Below are positions 25,698-34,150 of a DNA stretch of 64,000 nucleotides, piece after piece. The position numbers and the translations under genes are program-made. The DNA lies in assembly GCF_028285715.1 (NCBI RefSeq), contig NZ_JANQOO010000017.1, forward strand, positions 124,001 through 188,000. The letters are read 5' to 3'. The stretch is from Ulvibacterium sp. Its GTDB lineage: Bacteria > Bacteroidota > Bacteroidia > Flavobacteriales > Flavobacteriaceae. The notes beneath the pieces are model-generated. The model had not been told where the DNA came from and made no database searches. It saw only the letters and a list, made by a program, of their open reading frames with translations. How positions within the stretch are numbered: position 1 is the stretch's first letter; every line of letters starts with the position of its first letter.

Positions 25698-26978
25698 TCA
25701 ATCCCCAACAAAAGTCGTTCCCAATGTCATTATAAAGGCGTTAAGTCCATCACTTCTATCATAGGTATTAAATCGAAAGTCGACTGACTTTAAACCAAAA
25801 GTGAATAGTTTGGCCTTTGCAAAAATATCCTTATAGCGAACACCTAAACCATACTGGTGGGCGTTGTATTCGGATAAGTCATAATCCGAAGTATAAAAAT
25901 CCAAGGTAGAAAGTGCGGTTTCCTTGGCATAAAAATAATCAGCTTCGGTTTGGGTATAATATCTGTAGGCCGGATATAAAGTAAAGCTATCATTGAGTTT
26001 TATGGGTACTTCCAAACTTGCCGTATGAGCCGTGATTCCCCAATCATCTGTATAAAATCGGTAATAACCCCGCAACACAAAAACGTCGTTCAAAAAATAG
26101 TTTAAACGGGCACCTAAGGGTAGTTTAAATCTACTTTCCGGCAAACGTTCCACGTCATCGGCCAATTGGAAATCATCAATAAAAAAATCATTGACATCCC
26201 CAAAATAGACCCTTTGAAAAGGCGTACTTAACAATCCCCTTTGTAACACCAGATCAGCAAACAGGGAAGCCTGCACCCTTTTTCCCAAAATCTGGGACAA
26301 ACCTAGGGATAGGGCGTAAGAATTTCGATTTTCCTGTTCAAAAGCAACAAAAGCGGGCATATACGTTCCAGTCCCCGAAATACGACTATCAAAAAACCCA
26401 TCCCTAAGTTCAACGGGATACTGTGGGTTCCAGCTATCAAAATACAGTTGTGCGTTAATGGAGACTTCCGTATTTTTTTGATTGAACAAACGGGTATATC
26501 CACCTCCAAGGCCGATAGAAAAATAATCATACTCGGAGGATATGTAGGCATTTCCTGTCCAAATAGAGTTTCTATTATCGGAACTGTGCCTATACGAGGG
26601 ATTAAAATGTACCAATTGATCCTTGCGTGAAGCTCCGGAAGACGCACTAAACGGGCTTACTTGTCTGTTGGGATTTCCGTCCAATGGATTTACATTACTG
26701 GATGATGCCGAGGTATACGCTGAAATTCCTACATCAACGGTAAGTACATCGTCTTCGTTCATAGGAATCTGGACCACGATACTAGATGTGGCATCGGTGA
26801 GCTCTTCTGTACCCTCTCCACCCGTAACCGCCGCATTGTTGCCATCCTGTCCATAATAGCTAAACAATAAGTCGATTTCTGTGGTTTCCAAAACCCTTTT
26901 TTTATAGGTAGAGGACTCATCTTGCGAGAAACCTATTGAGGTGAATATTGCGAAAACGAAAAATAAAGTTTCTTTCAA
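25698..26978 (-). CDS. DUF3570 outer-membrane beta-barrel protein
   Basis: Last gene of the Rieske-Trx-ApbE-DUF4266 operon. The track start at 27023 is a GTG; the in-frame TTG at 26978 gives (M)KETLFFVFAIFTSIGFSQ, a clean signal peptide, and about 426 aa. The mature part has alternating amphipathic strands, long polar loops and YRYYTQTEADYFYAKE and FTFGLKSVDFRFNTYDRSDGLNAFIMTLG near the end, all typical of DUF3570. Members often sit beside DUF4266 and ApbE genes. I infer an outer-membrane channel or anchor for the DUF4266 lipoprotein; function is not established. Confidence 0.82.
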   Translation of the reverse strand: MKETLFFVFAIFTSIGFSQDESSTYKKRVLETTEIDLLFSYYGQDGNNAAVTGGEGTEELTDATSSIVVQIPMNEDDVLTVDVGISAYTSASSSNVNPLDGNPNRQVSPFSASSGASRKDQLVHFNPSYRHSSDNRNSIWTGNAYISSEYDYFSIGLGGGYTRLFNQKNTEVSINAQLYFDSWNPQYPVELRDGFFDSRISGTGTYMPAFVAFEQENRNSYALSLGLSQILGKRVQASLFADLVLQRGLLSTPFQRVYFGDVNDFFIDDFQLADDVERLPESRFKLPLGARLNYFLNDVFVLRGYYRFYTDDWGITAHTASLEVPIKLNDSFTLYPAYRYYTQTEADYFYAKETALSTLDFYTSDYDLSEYNAHQYGLGVRYKDIFAKAKLFTFGLKSVDFRFNTYDRSDGLNAFIMTLGTTFVGD

Positions 26979-27097
26979 TGAAAAAAGTTGTGAGGTTGTT
27001 CCCAGTGACTTTTGCCACCACACATTTTTGAATTTGAATGTTTCAAGTTTAATCGCACCAGTTACTTCACATGGTAATCACGTCCCCAATATCAGAA

Positions 27098-27307
27098 TCA
27101 GTTACATCCACAGCCCCCTCCAGTCTTTCCACCATTAGCGCCCGAAGCACCTTCGCGATAAATTTGAAAGTTAGTCTCAAAACGCTCGCTTCCCTTGGCA
27201 GACAACAACATTTCCTCATCGTTAATATAAACCTTGTCATATTCCCTTACGACCACACAGGATGTCAAAAGGAGCATAGATACAAGGAAGAGCAATACTT
27301 TCTTCAT
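27098..27307 (-). CDS. DUF4266 lipoprotein with C-terminal Gly/Cys tail
   Basis: A 69-aa lipoprotein. MKKVLLFLVSMLLLTSC ends in the lipid-carrying Cys17. The middle has the family motif VYINDEEMLLSAKGSERFETNFQIYREGAS and the end is GGKTGGGCGCN, with Cys66 and Cys68 as penultimate CxC. The REGASGA stretch (residues 51-57) loosely resembles the [ST]GA[ST] site that ApbE enzymes flavinylate, with Ser55 the possible acceptor; this is inference. The gene starts 9 bp after apbE and precedes the DUF3570 barrel. It is one of the smallest conserved proteins in the window and central to the proposed system. Confidence 0.85.
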   Translation of the reverse strand: MKKVLLFLVSMLLLTSCVVVREYDKVYINDEEMLLSAKGSERFETNFQIYREGASGANGGKTGGGCGCN

Positions 27308-27316
27308 GATTTAAAG

Positions 27317-28312
27317 TTAGGGATTATTCTCAAACATGATTCCGTTGCTTTTATGTATCTTGTTGTTGGCATCCACGAGAATTACCTCAGTGCCTCCCAA
27401 CTGATTTATCAGCGCAAGTCCGGCATCCTTTCCCATGATGAAAACAGCCGTTGCCAAGGCATCACAAAGCTCCGCACTTTTGGAAAAAATGGAAACGCTA
27501 TTAATTCCGGAAGAGGGCCATCCGGTTCTTGGATCTATGATATGTGTGTATTTCTTGCCTTTAATCATCACATACTTTTCATAATTACCAGAGGTTGCCA
27601 CGGAAGACTCTACAATAGGCAACCATGAAAAAATCTTATCCTTGCTCAAGGGGTTGGCAATACCGATCAACCATTTTTCGCCGCTTGCCTTGGTACCCCA
27701 TGTGGTAAGATCTCCGGCAGCATTTATTATACCAGCTACCACCTGCTTGGAAACCAACAATTCCTTGGCCTTGTCGGCGGCGTAGCCCTTTCCTATTGCC
27801 CCAAAGGAAATTTTCATTCCCTTTTGCCGTAAAAATACCGTCTGTTCATTGGGATCCAAAATAATCTTTTTGTATCCGACTTTGGCAACAGAGTTTCTAA
27901 TTTCGGCTTCGGTCGGAATATATTTCATACTGCCATCAAATTTCCAAATCATATCCATGGAGGCATATGAGATATCAAAAGCTCCATCAGTAATCTCAGA
28001 GATTTGTTTGGCCCTTTCAATTAGTTTAAAAAGTTCAAAACTTACCTTTACCGGTCTTATCCCGGCATTTTTATTGATCAATGAAGTTTCAGATTCCGAA
28101 TCCCAGGAAGAAATCATTCTTTCAATCCGAGTAATTTCCGCAGCAGCTTCTTCGATATTGATATATCCCAATTCCTCAGTTGCGGCGACTACCGTGATAT
28201 CAAAACGACTGCCCATTAGGCCCATGGTCTTTTTAACCGTAACGTACTTGCGCTCTTGTCCCTGGCCCGTTATGGCCATCAGTCCTAAGAATAGGGTTAG
28301 TAACAGCCTCAC
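27317..28312 (-). CDS. apbE: ApbE family FAD:protein FMN transferase
   Basis: A 331-aa exported flavin transferase that attaches FMN through a phosphoester bond to Thr or Ser of partner proteins. The signal peptide MRLLLTLFLGLMAITGQG is present. The family blocks are MGSRFDITVVA, SETSLINKNAG, ISFGAIGKGYAADKAKELL, GIINAAGDLTTWG, SSVATSGNYEKY, THIIDPRTGWPSSG and LCDALATAVFIMG (metal-binding Asp). It overlaps the upstream thioredoxin gene by 4 bp, so the two are translationally coupled. No RnfG/NqrC-type FMN-binding domain protein is encoded near it, so its substrate must be elsewhere or is the DUF4266 protein next door. Confidence 0.95.
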   Translation of the reverse strand: MRLLLTLFLGLMAITGQGQERKYVTVKKTMGLMGSRFDITVVAATEELGYINIEEAAAEITRIERMISSWDSESETSLINKNAGIRPVKVSFELFKLIERAKQISEITDGAFDISYASMDMIWKFDGSMKYIPTEAEIRNSVAKVGYKKIILDPNEQTVFLRQKGMKISFGAIGKGYAADKAKELLVSKQVVAGIINAAGDLTTWGTKASGEKWLIGIANPLSKDKIFSWLPIVESSVATSGNYEKYVMIKGKKYTHIIDPRTGWPSSGINSVSIFSKSAELCDALATAVFIMGKDAGLALINQLGGTEVILVDANNKIHKSNGIMFENNP

Positions 28313-28743
28313 TTTAAAAACGAGTTTAAAAGTGAAACATACTCGCCCGGGGGTATTTTTCGGTAACCAATTCTCCCTAAGACCTTTTGTTGCTTATCAA
28401 GAACCAGAACCAATGGAAAATGTCCCTCGGGATTAAATGTATCCGCCAACCCTTGGTTTTTAAGCTTTGTTTTTTCTGGCAATTGATTTTCCCTTTTTCT
28501 TGGAAAATCGGCCTTATAGAGCACATAGTTATCCTGAGCATGAATCCTAAAATCCTGGGACTGCCAAACGTTTCTGTCCAACTTAATACATGGTGCGCAC
28601 CAGTCAGATCCGGAAAACACCAAAATAATGGGCTTATCCTCATTTTGGGCACGGGCCAAGGCATCCGAATAACTAGAGTGCCAGTTTTGGGCATGGGCCA
28701 TAACGGAAAAAAGAAATACCACTATGTAGGTCAGTTTTTTCAA
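28309..28743 (-). CDS. Periplasmic thioredoxin-fold protein with CAPC active site
   Basis: A 144-aa thioredoxin-like protein (thioredoxin_7 type). The signal peptide MKKLTYIVVFLFSVMAHAQ is followed by EDKPIILVFSGSDWCAPCIKLDRNVWQS, with the redox motif CAPC, and the cis-Pro region EGHFPLVLVLDKQQKVLGRIGYRKIPPGEY. It could keep the C-terminal cysteines of the DUF4266 protein or the Rieske protein in the right redox state. The stop codon overlaps the apbE start (ATGA-type), and the Rieske gene ends 32 bp upstream. Confidence 0.88.
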   Translation of the reverse strand: MKKLTYIVVFLFSVMAHAQNWHSSYSDALARAQNEDKPIILVFSGSDWCAPCIKLDRNVWQSQDFRIHAQDNYVLYKADFPRKRENQLPEKTKLKNQGLADTFNPEGHFPLVLVLDKQQKVLGRIGYRKIPPGEYVSLLNSFLK

Positions 28744-28775
28744 GATATTCCTTTAGGGCAAAGTAGCGATTCAAA

Positions 28776-29219
28776 TCATTCAAAAACACGAAGTGTGTTG
28801 CCGTCGAGTTCGGTATTAAATATTTTTAGGGGTCTGGCCGGGTTACTGTCAACCTGATTTAGAGGAGTACCATCCTGATCAAAGCGTGAACCGTGAACAT
28901 CGCAAAAAAAGATACCTCCATCAACACTGGCAAAACGCACCTGATCATAGGCTTCATGGCTACACACCTGACTTGCCGCCACGAATTCCCCTTCCAGGTT
29001 CTTAACGACAACGACCAAATTCTTAAGGATAAAATCCCCGTTGTTCATTAATTTGCTCCCCTCTTCGGAGGTCAGGTCAATTGTAAAATCCACCCCAGAA
29101 GGCACTTCGGATATATTACCAGGTGTATCGTCACCGTTAGAGCACCCGTGCAAACAGGGAAAAGCAATGGCAAACGCCGCTCCGGCACCTATACTTCTTA
29201 GAAATTCCTTTCGTTCCAT
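28776..29219 (-). CDS. Rieske [2Fe-2S] lipoprotein
   Basis: A 147-aa exported Rieske protein. The track start at 29288 is too early; MERKEFLRSIGAGAAFAIAFPCLHGC at 29219 gives a membrane anchor with lipobox LHGC. The two cluster-binding motifs are CSHEAYD (CxH) and FFCDVHGSRFD (CxxH). PLNQVDSNPARPLKIFNTEL closes the fold. It is not part of a cytochrome bc or arsenite oxidase locus here. First gene of the five-gene redox-type operon, starting about 49 bp after purM. Confidence 0.88.
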   Translation of the reverse strand: MERKEFLRSIGAGAAFAIAFPCLHGCSNGDDTPGNISEVPSGVDFTIDLTSEEGSKLMNNGDFILKNLVVVVKNLEGEFVAASQVCSHEAYDQVRFASVDGGIFFCDVHGSRFDQDGTPLNQVDSNPARPLKIFNTELDGNTLRVFE

Positions 29220-29268
29220 AGCATTACATTTACTATAAACAACGTAGCATTTGGGGTAATCGTATGCC

Positions 29269-30447
29269 TTAATATACGAAGGTGCCAAACTCGCTTACAA
29301 TAGTAAGTTTTTTGGCCATATGCTCTTCCACCCTACCCACGATTTGGGCTTGGACCCCAAAACCTTCGGAAATGCTTATCAAATCCTGTGCCACGACTTC
29401 ATTGACATAGAGCTCCAGTCTATGGCCACAATTAAAAACTTGATACATTTCCCTCCAATCAGTCCGGGATTGTTCCTGTATTAATTTGAACAATGGTGGA
29501 AGCGGGAAAAGATTATCCTTAATAACGTGAAGGTCTTCCATAAAGTGAAGAATCTTGGTTTGGGCACCTCCACTACAATGTACCATTCCATGGATATCCT
29601 GAGCAGAATATTTTTCCAAAATGCTTTTGACAATGGGGGCATAGGTTCGGGTTGGTGAGAGGACCAATTTCCCGGCGTCCAAGGGTGAACCGTCAATAGC
29701 ATCCGTTAGTTTGATGTTTCCGGAATATATTAATTCCTCAGGGACAGCTGCGTCATAGCTCTCCGGATATTTCTCGGCTAAGTATTTGGCAAAAACATCA
29801 TGCCTGGCCGACGTTAATCCATTGCTACCCATTCCCCCGTTGTATTCCTTTTCATAAGTGGCCTGTCCAAAGGATGCCAAACCAACAATAACGTCACCGG
29901 GTTGGATATTGGCATTATCGATAACGGCACTCCGTTTCATTCTTGCAGTCACTGTGGAATCAACGATTATGGTACGTACCAAATCCCCAACATCGGCAGT
30001 TTCACCCCCTGTGGAATGAATGGTAATGCCATATTTCCCTAAATCCGAAATCAATTCTTCGGTGCCCTTGATGATTGCCGAGATTATCTCGCCCGGAATC
30101 AAATTTTTGTTCCTTCCGATTGTGGATGAGAGCATTATATCGTCTACGGCACCAACGCATACCAGGTCATCTATGTTCATTATCAACGCATCCTGCGCTA
30201 TGCCCTTCCAGACTGAAATATCCCCGGTTTCCTTCCAATACATGTAGGCCAAGGAAGATTTGGTTCCGGCACCATCCGCATGCATCACCAAACAGTAGTC
30301 CTTATCATTTGTAAGGTAGTCGGGAACAATTTTGCAGAAGGCCTTTGGAAACAGGCCTTTATCCAAGTCTTTTATAGCATTATGTACATCCTCCTTGGAG
30401 GCGGAAACACCGCGTAGGTCATATCTTTTTTTGTGGGTAGAGCTCAT
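29269..30447 (-). CDS. purM: Phosphoribosylformylglycinamidine cyclo-ligase (AIR synthase, long form)
   Basis: A 392-aa PurM-family enzyme forming aminoimidazole ribonucleotide from FGAM with ATP. KRYDLRGVSASKEDVHNAI, VMHADGAGTKSSLAY, ALIMNIDDLVCVGA, HSTGGETADVGDLVRTIIVDS and VIVGLASFGQATYE are all matched to the AIR synthase N-terminal and C-terminal domains. It is longer than the E. coli enzyme (345 aa), the form usual in Bacteroidota. It ends 49 bp before the Rieske gene and may supply its promoter. Family is firm; the exact substrate is by homology. Confidence 0.9.
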   Translation of the reverse strand: MSSTHKKRYDLRGVSASKEDVHNAIKDLDKGLFPKAFCKIVPDYLTNDKDYCLVMHADGAGTKSSLAYMYWKETGDISVWKGIAQDALIMNIDDLVCVGAVDDIMLSSTIGRNKNLIPGEIISAIIKGTEELISDLGKYGITIHSTGGETADVGDLVRTIIVDSTVTARMKRSAVIDNANIQPGDVIVGLASFGQATYEKEYNGGMGSNGLTSARHDVFAKYLAEKYPESYDAAVPEELIYSGNIKLTDAIDGSPLDAGKLVLSPTRTYAPIVKSILEKYSAQDIHGMVHCSGGAQTKILHFMEDLHVIKDNLFPLPPLFKLIQEQSRTDWREMYQVFNCGHRLELYVNEVVAQDLISISEGFGVQAQIVGRVEEHMAKKLTIVSEFGTFVY

Positions 30448-30632
30448 GGTCTTTATTTGGTCAAAAATAGTTGAATTGGGAGAATACGCCTAGTTCAATA
30501 TCTAAAAGATCTGGCTTTCCAGAAGTTTAAAAATCGGTATCATGGAATTCAAACATTTTAGAGATGAAATGGTTTTTATCCTCGGTTCGGGAATCCAGTA
30601 TTCTTAAGGCGCACAGAAATTATCAGATAAAA

Positions 30633-32819
30633 CTATTTGGTAAATAAAAGTTCCCTGTATTTGGCCAGCGGCCACTCGGCATCATCCACCAAACGTTCCA
30701 ATTTATCGGAGTGGTAGCGAATCTTATCAAAATAAGGACGCACGTTATCACAATAGGCTATAGCTTTCTTGGTCAGATCGATAAGGGTATTGGCTTTTTT
30801 CCTTGCCTCTAGCATGCGGTCCGTGCTTTTTTTGATTTCCGAGATATGCTCGGCAATGTTTTCGATAATGTTAAGTTGTCCTTCCGATAAATTTTGATGT
30901 ACGGCCCCATAAATTTCCTTCAAGCCGTTGACATTGGCTATGAGTTTGTTCTGGTATCGGACGGATGATGGTATCACATGATTATAAATCAATTCATTGA
31001 TTACCCTGCCCTCTATTTGAATATGCAGGATATAGGCTTCCAGTTCTACCTCCTGGCGGGCCCTCACCTCTATTTCGCTCATTACCTTCATCTCCTTAAA
31101 AAGAGCAAGACTATCCTTGGCGGTCATTATTTGCAAGGCTTCGGGAGTAGTTTTGTTATTGCTCAATTTTCTTCGCTTGGCCTCCTTTTCCCAATCCTCG
31201 CTATACCCGTCACCGTCAAAACGTATCCTTTTGGAGGTTTTTATATATTCCCTAAGCACGTTAAAAATGGCTTCGTCCTTTTTAAGGTTCTTCTTGTCAA
31301 TAAGTACATCCACTTCCTTCTTGAACATTCGCAATTGTTTGGCAACAATGGTATTCAAAATTGTCATGGGTTTAGCACAGTTGGTTTTTGAGCCTACTCC
31401 CCTCATTTCAAACTTGTTACCCGTAAAGGCAAAGGGTGAAGTACGATTTCTATCCGTATTGTCCAATAGAATTTCCGGAATCTTTCCAACAACGTTTAAT
31501 TTAAGCTCCGTCTTTTCTTCCGGGGATAATTTTCCCTGGGAAACCCCTTCCAATTCGTCCAATACCTCCCCAAGTTGTTTTCCTATGAATATGGAAAGAA
31601 TAGCCGGAGGTGCTTCATTGGCACCTAGCCTATGGTCATTACTTGCGGATGCGATAGAAGATCGCAACAATTCCTCATAATTGTCCACGGCCTTTATCGT
31701 GTTTACGAAAAAAGTCAAAAACTGCAGGTTTTTCATTGGTGTAGAACCCGGACTCAATAAATTGACCCCGGTATCCGTGGCCAGGGACCAATTGTTATGC
31801 TTTCCGGAACCATTGATGCCGGCAAATGGTTTTTCATGGAACAAAACCTTAAAGTTATGTGTGTCGGCTATTTTTTCCATTACGTCCATAAGCAAAAGGT
31901 TATGGTCCACGGCCAAATTGGCTTCCTCAAATACGGGGGCCAGTTCAAATTGGTTGGGGGCTACCTCATTATGTCTCGTTTTGACCGGAATACCCAATTT
32001 GGTACATTCTTTTTCCAAATCGCTCATGAAGCTCAATACCCTATTTGGGATTACTCCAAAATAGTGATCGTCCAGTTGTTGTCCCTTGGCCGCCAAATGC
32101 CCCAACAGTGTGCGACCCGTTAGGACAATGTCGGGACGGGAGTAGGCCAAGGCCTTATCGATCAAAAAGTATTCCTGCTCCCAACCCAAGGTTGCATTGA
32201 CTTTTGAGACATTCTTATCAAAATATCTTGCAACAGCTGTGGCCGCTTCATCCACAGCATGTAATGCCCTTAGCAAAGGAGCCTTGTTGTCCAGGGCCTC
32301 ACCGGTATAGGAGACGAATATGGTGGGGATACAGAGTGTTGTGCCATAAATAAATGCCGGCGACGTTGGGTCCCAGGCCGTATACCCCCTGGCCTCAAAG
32401 GTGTTTCGTATTCCACCGCTAGGAAAACTGGACGCGTCCGGCTCCTGTTGCACCAATTGGCCACCTCCAAATTTCTCCAATGCCTTGCCATTGGGTAAAA
32501 GATCAAAAAAAGCATCATGTTTCTCGGCAGTTGAGCCGGTCAAAGGTTGAAACCAGTGTGTATAATGCGTAGCGCCGTTGGCGATGGCCCAACCCTTTAT
32601 GGCCTCAGCTACCTGGTCGGCAATTTTTCTTTCAATTTTGGAACCTGAAAAAATGGCCCCCCGAACACTTTCCAAAGCATCTTTGGTAAGGTGTTGTACC
32701 ATTTTTTCGTCATTAAAGACCTGAACGCCGAACAACTCGGAGCGACGACCTTTCTCCTCAATAATTATTCTATTCCTATTTAGACTTTCAGCTAGGGCGT
32801 TAAAACGTGTTTGGGCCAT
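30633..32819 (-). CDS. glnN: Glutamine synthetase type III
   Basis: A 728-aa GSIII, the dodecameric form common in Bacteroidota, making glutamine from glutamate, ammonium and ATP. Visible: the family N-terminus FGVQVFNDEKMVQHLTKDALES, THWFQPLTGSTAEKHDAF (the GSIII signature), GWEQEYFLIDKALAYSRPD with catalytic Glu, the KTRHNEVAPNQFELAP block, FHEKPFAGINGSGKHNNWSLAT and the C-terminal helical domain rich in Lys and Glu. It is divergent from glnII with 213 bp between starts, sharing the operator region. Confidence 0.97.
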   Translation of the reverse strand: MAQTRFNALAESLNRNRIIIEEKGRRSELFGVQVFNDEKMVQHLTKDALESVRGAIFSGSKIERKIADQVAEAIKGWAIANGATHYTHWFQPLTGSTAEKHDAFFDLLPNGKALEKFGGGQLVQQEPDASSFPSGGIRNTFEARGYTAWDPTSPAFIYGTTLCIPTIFVSYTGEALDNKAPLLRALHAVDEAATAVARYFDKNVSKVNATLGWEQEYFLIDKALAYSRPDIVLTGRTLLGHLAAKGQQLDDHYFGVIPNRVLSFMSDLEKECTKLGIPVKTRHNEVAPNQFELAPVFEEANLAVDHNLLLMDVMEKIADTHNFKVLFHEKPFAGINGSGKHNNWSLATDTGVNLLSPGSTPMKNLQFLTFFVNTIKAVDNYEELLRSSIASASNDHRLGANEAPPAILSIFIGKQLGEVLDELEGVSQGKLSPEEKTELKLNVVGKIPEILLDNTDRNRTSPFAFTGNKFEMRGVGSKTNCAKPMTILNTIVAKQLRMFKKEVDVLIDKKNLKKDEAIFNVLREYIKTSKRIRFDGDGYSEDWEKEAKRRKLSNNKTTPEALQIMTAKDSLALFKEMKVMSEIEVRARQEVELEAYILHIQIEGRVINELIYNHVIPSSVRYQNKLIANVNGLKEIYGAVHQNLSEGQLNIIENIAEHISEIKKSTDRMLEARKKANTLIDLTKKAIAYCDNVRPYFDKIRYHSDKLERLVDDAEWPLAKYRELLFTK

Positions 32820-32900
32820 AATTTTAACTTAAATTTTCGGCTAAAATAATCATTTAAGGATTTAATAATATATCTGGAAAAAAATAAACTTTTTCCAAAA

Positions 32901-32972
32901 TACCCTAACCAAAATAGGGGTATCTTAAATTATGTCCATCAATTTGAATTTTACCCCCTAAAAAATTAGATT
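32901..32972. promoter_or_regulatory. Operator-like palindromes in the glnN-glnII intergenic region
   Basis: Palindrome 1: TACCC (32901-32905), 11 bp, GGGGTA (32917-32922). Site 2: TACCCCC (32952-32958) with a degenerate right arm AGATTA at the expected place (32968). The GGGG-to-TACCCCC distance is 35 bp, against 36 bp before glnK, and TACCCCC to the -7 box is 37 bp, against 38 bp. Such matching between two nitrogen promoters supports a shared regulator. Confidence 0.6.
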
Positions 32973-32988
32973 AATTCATCAAAAAATA

Positions 32989-32996
32989 TATTTTTG
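32989..32996 (+). promoter_or_regulatory. -7 element of glnII
   Basis: TATTTTTG at 32989-32996 matches TAnnTTTG, 36 bp before the ATG of the type II glutamine synthetase. A good -33 box is not visible, which suggests that an activator bound to the TACCC sites may be needed. Confidence 0.5.
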
Positions 32997-33032
32997 TTGG
33001 TCTTTAAAATGTAAATATTAACAACCAAGATT

Positions 33033-34055
33033 ATGAGCAAAGCAAAATTAGAGTATATCTGGCTTGATGGTTATAAACCAACCCAGAACATGCGGAGTAA
33101 AACAAAAATCGAGGATGATTTTAGTGGAAAATTGGAGGACTGCCCTATCTGGTCTTTCGATGGAAGTTCTACGCTACAAGCCGAGGGAGGTTCTTCCGAT
33201 TGTTTGTTGAAACCTGTTGCCATATTTCCGGATCCTGCCCGAAAAAATGGTTACTTGGTAATGAGTGAGGTTCTGAATGCCGATGGTACACCCCACGAAA
33301 GTAACCACAGGGCACAAATAGATGATGAGGATAATGATTTTTGGTTCGGATTTGAGCAAGAATACTTTATAATGGATAAGGATACGCAATTGCCCCTAGG
33401 TTTCCCCGTAGGTGGTTATCCAGGACCCCAAGGCATGTATTATTGTTCGGTTGGTGGCAAGAATACCCATGGAAGGGATTTTGTTGAGGAGCATGCTGAT
33501 CTATGTATCGAGGCCGGAATAAACTTTGAAGGTATTAATCAAGAAGTGGCCAGTGGACAATGGGAATTCCAAATTTTTGCTAAAGGGGCAAAAAGTGCGG
33601 GAGACCAAATTTGGGTAGCTCGTTACCTATTGGATCGACTAACGGAACAATATGGCTATTACATAGAATATCATCCAAAACCGATAAAGGGAGATTGGAA
33701 CGGGTCTGGAATGCATGCCAACTTTTCCAATACCACTTTACGTACTGCAGGTTCCAAAGAGGTATATGAACAAATATGTGAAGCTTTCCGCCCTGTTGCC
33801 AAAGAGCACATTGCGGTTTATGGTGAATTCAATGACCAGCGCTTGACCGGTCTTCATGAAACAGCTTCCATAAACGATTTTAGCTATGGCGTTTCAGATA
33901 GAGGTGCTTCTATCCGTATCCCCATTGCTACGGTAGAAAAGGGATGGAAAGGCTGGCTTGAGGATAGAAGACCAGCTTCCAATGGAGATCCTTACAAGAT
34001 TGCGGGTAGAATAGTAAAAACCGTTAAATCGGCAGACATAAAAGCCACCGCCTAA
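33033..34055 (+). CDS. glnII: Glutamine synthetase type II (eukaryote-like)
   Basis: A 340-aa GSII. It has beta-grasp KLEYIWLDGYKPTQNMRSKTK, CPIWSFDGSSTLQAEGGSSDCLLKP, the catalytic FWFGFEQEYFIMD, GINFEGINQEVASGQWEFQIF, GDWNGSGMHANFS and LTGLHETASINDFSYGVSDRGASIRIP, all diagnostic of the plant/animal-type enzyme and not of bacterial GSI. No adenylylation-site region is present. With glnN it gives this organism two structurally unrelated glutamine synthetases in one divergent pair under apparently common control. It is followed by a strong terminator. Confidence 0.97.
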   Translation: MSKAKLEYIWLDGYKPTQNMRSKTKIEDDFSGKLEDCPIWSFDGSSTLQAEGGSSDCLLKPVAIFPDPARKNGYLVMSEVLNADGTPHESNHRAQIDDEDNDFWFGFEQEYFIMDKDTQLPLGFPVGGYPGPQGMYYCSVGGKNTHGRDFVEEHADLCIEAGINFEGINQEVASGQWEFQIFAKGAKSAGDQIWVARYLLDRLTEQYGYYIEYHPKPIKGDWNGSGMHANFSNTTLRTAGSKEVYEQICEAFRPVAKEHIAVYGEFNDQRLTGLHETASINDFSYGVSDRGASIRIPIATVEKGWKGWLEDRRPASNGDPYKIAGRIVKTVKSADIKATA

Positions 34056-34119
34056 AATCTACTGTATTAATTATAGTACTATTTTGAATTAATTGTTGAA
34101 GTGTTTTGTATTTAACCGC

Positions 34120-34149
34120 CCCCCTCGAAATTATCGAGGGGGTTTTTTT
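34120..34149 (+). terminator. Rho-independent terminator after glnII
   Basis: CCCCCTCGA (34120-34128), loop AATTA, TCGAGGGGG (34134-34142), then seven T. A 9-bp perfect stem with a strong U-tract. It lies between glnII and the convergent paralogue cluster. Confidence 0.92.
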
Positions 34150-34150
34150 A

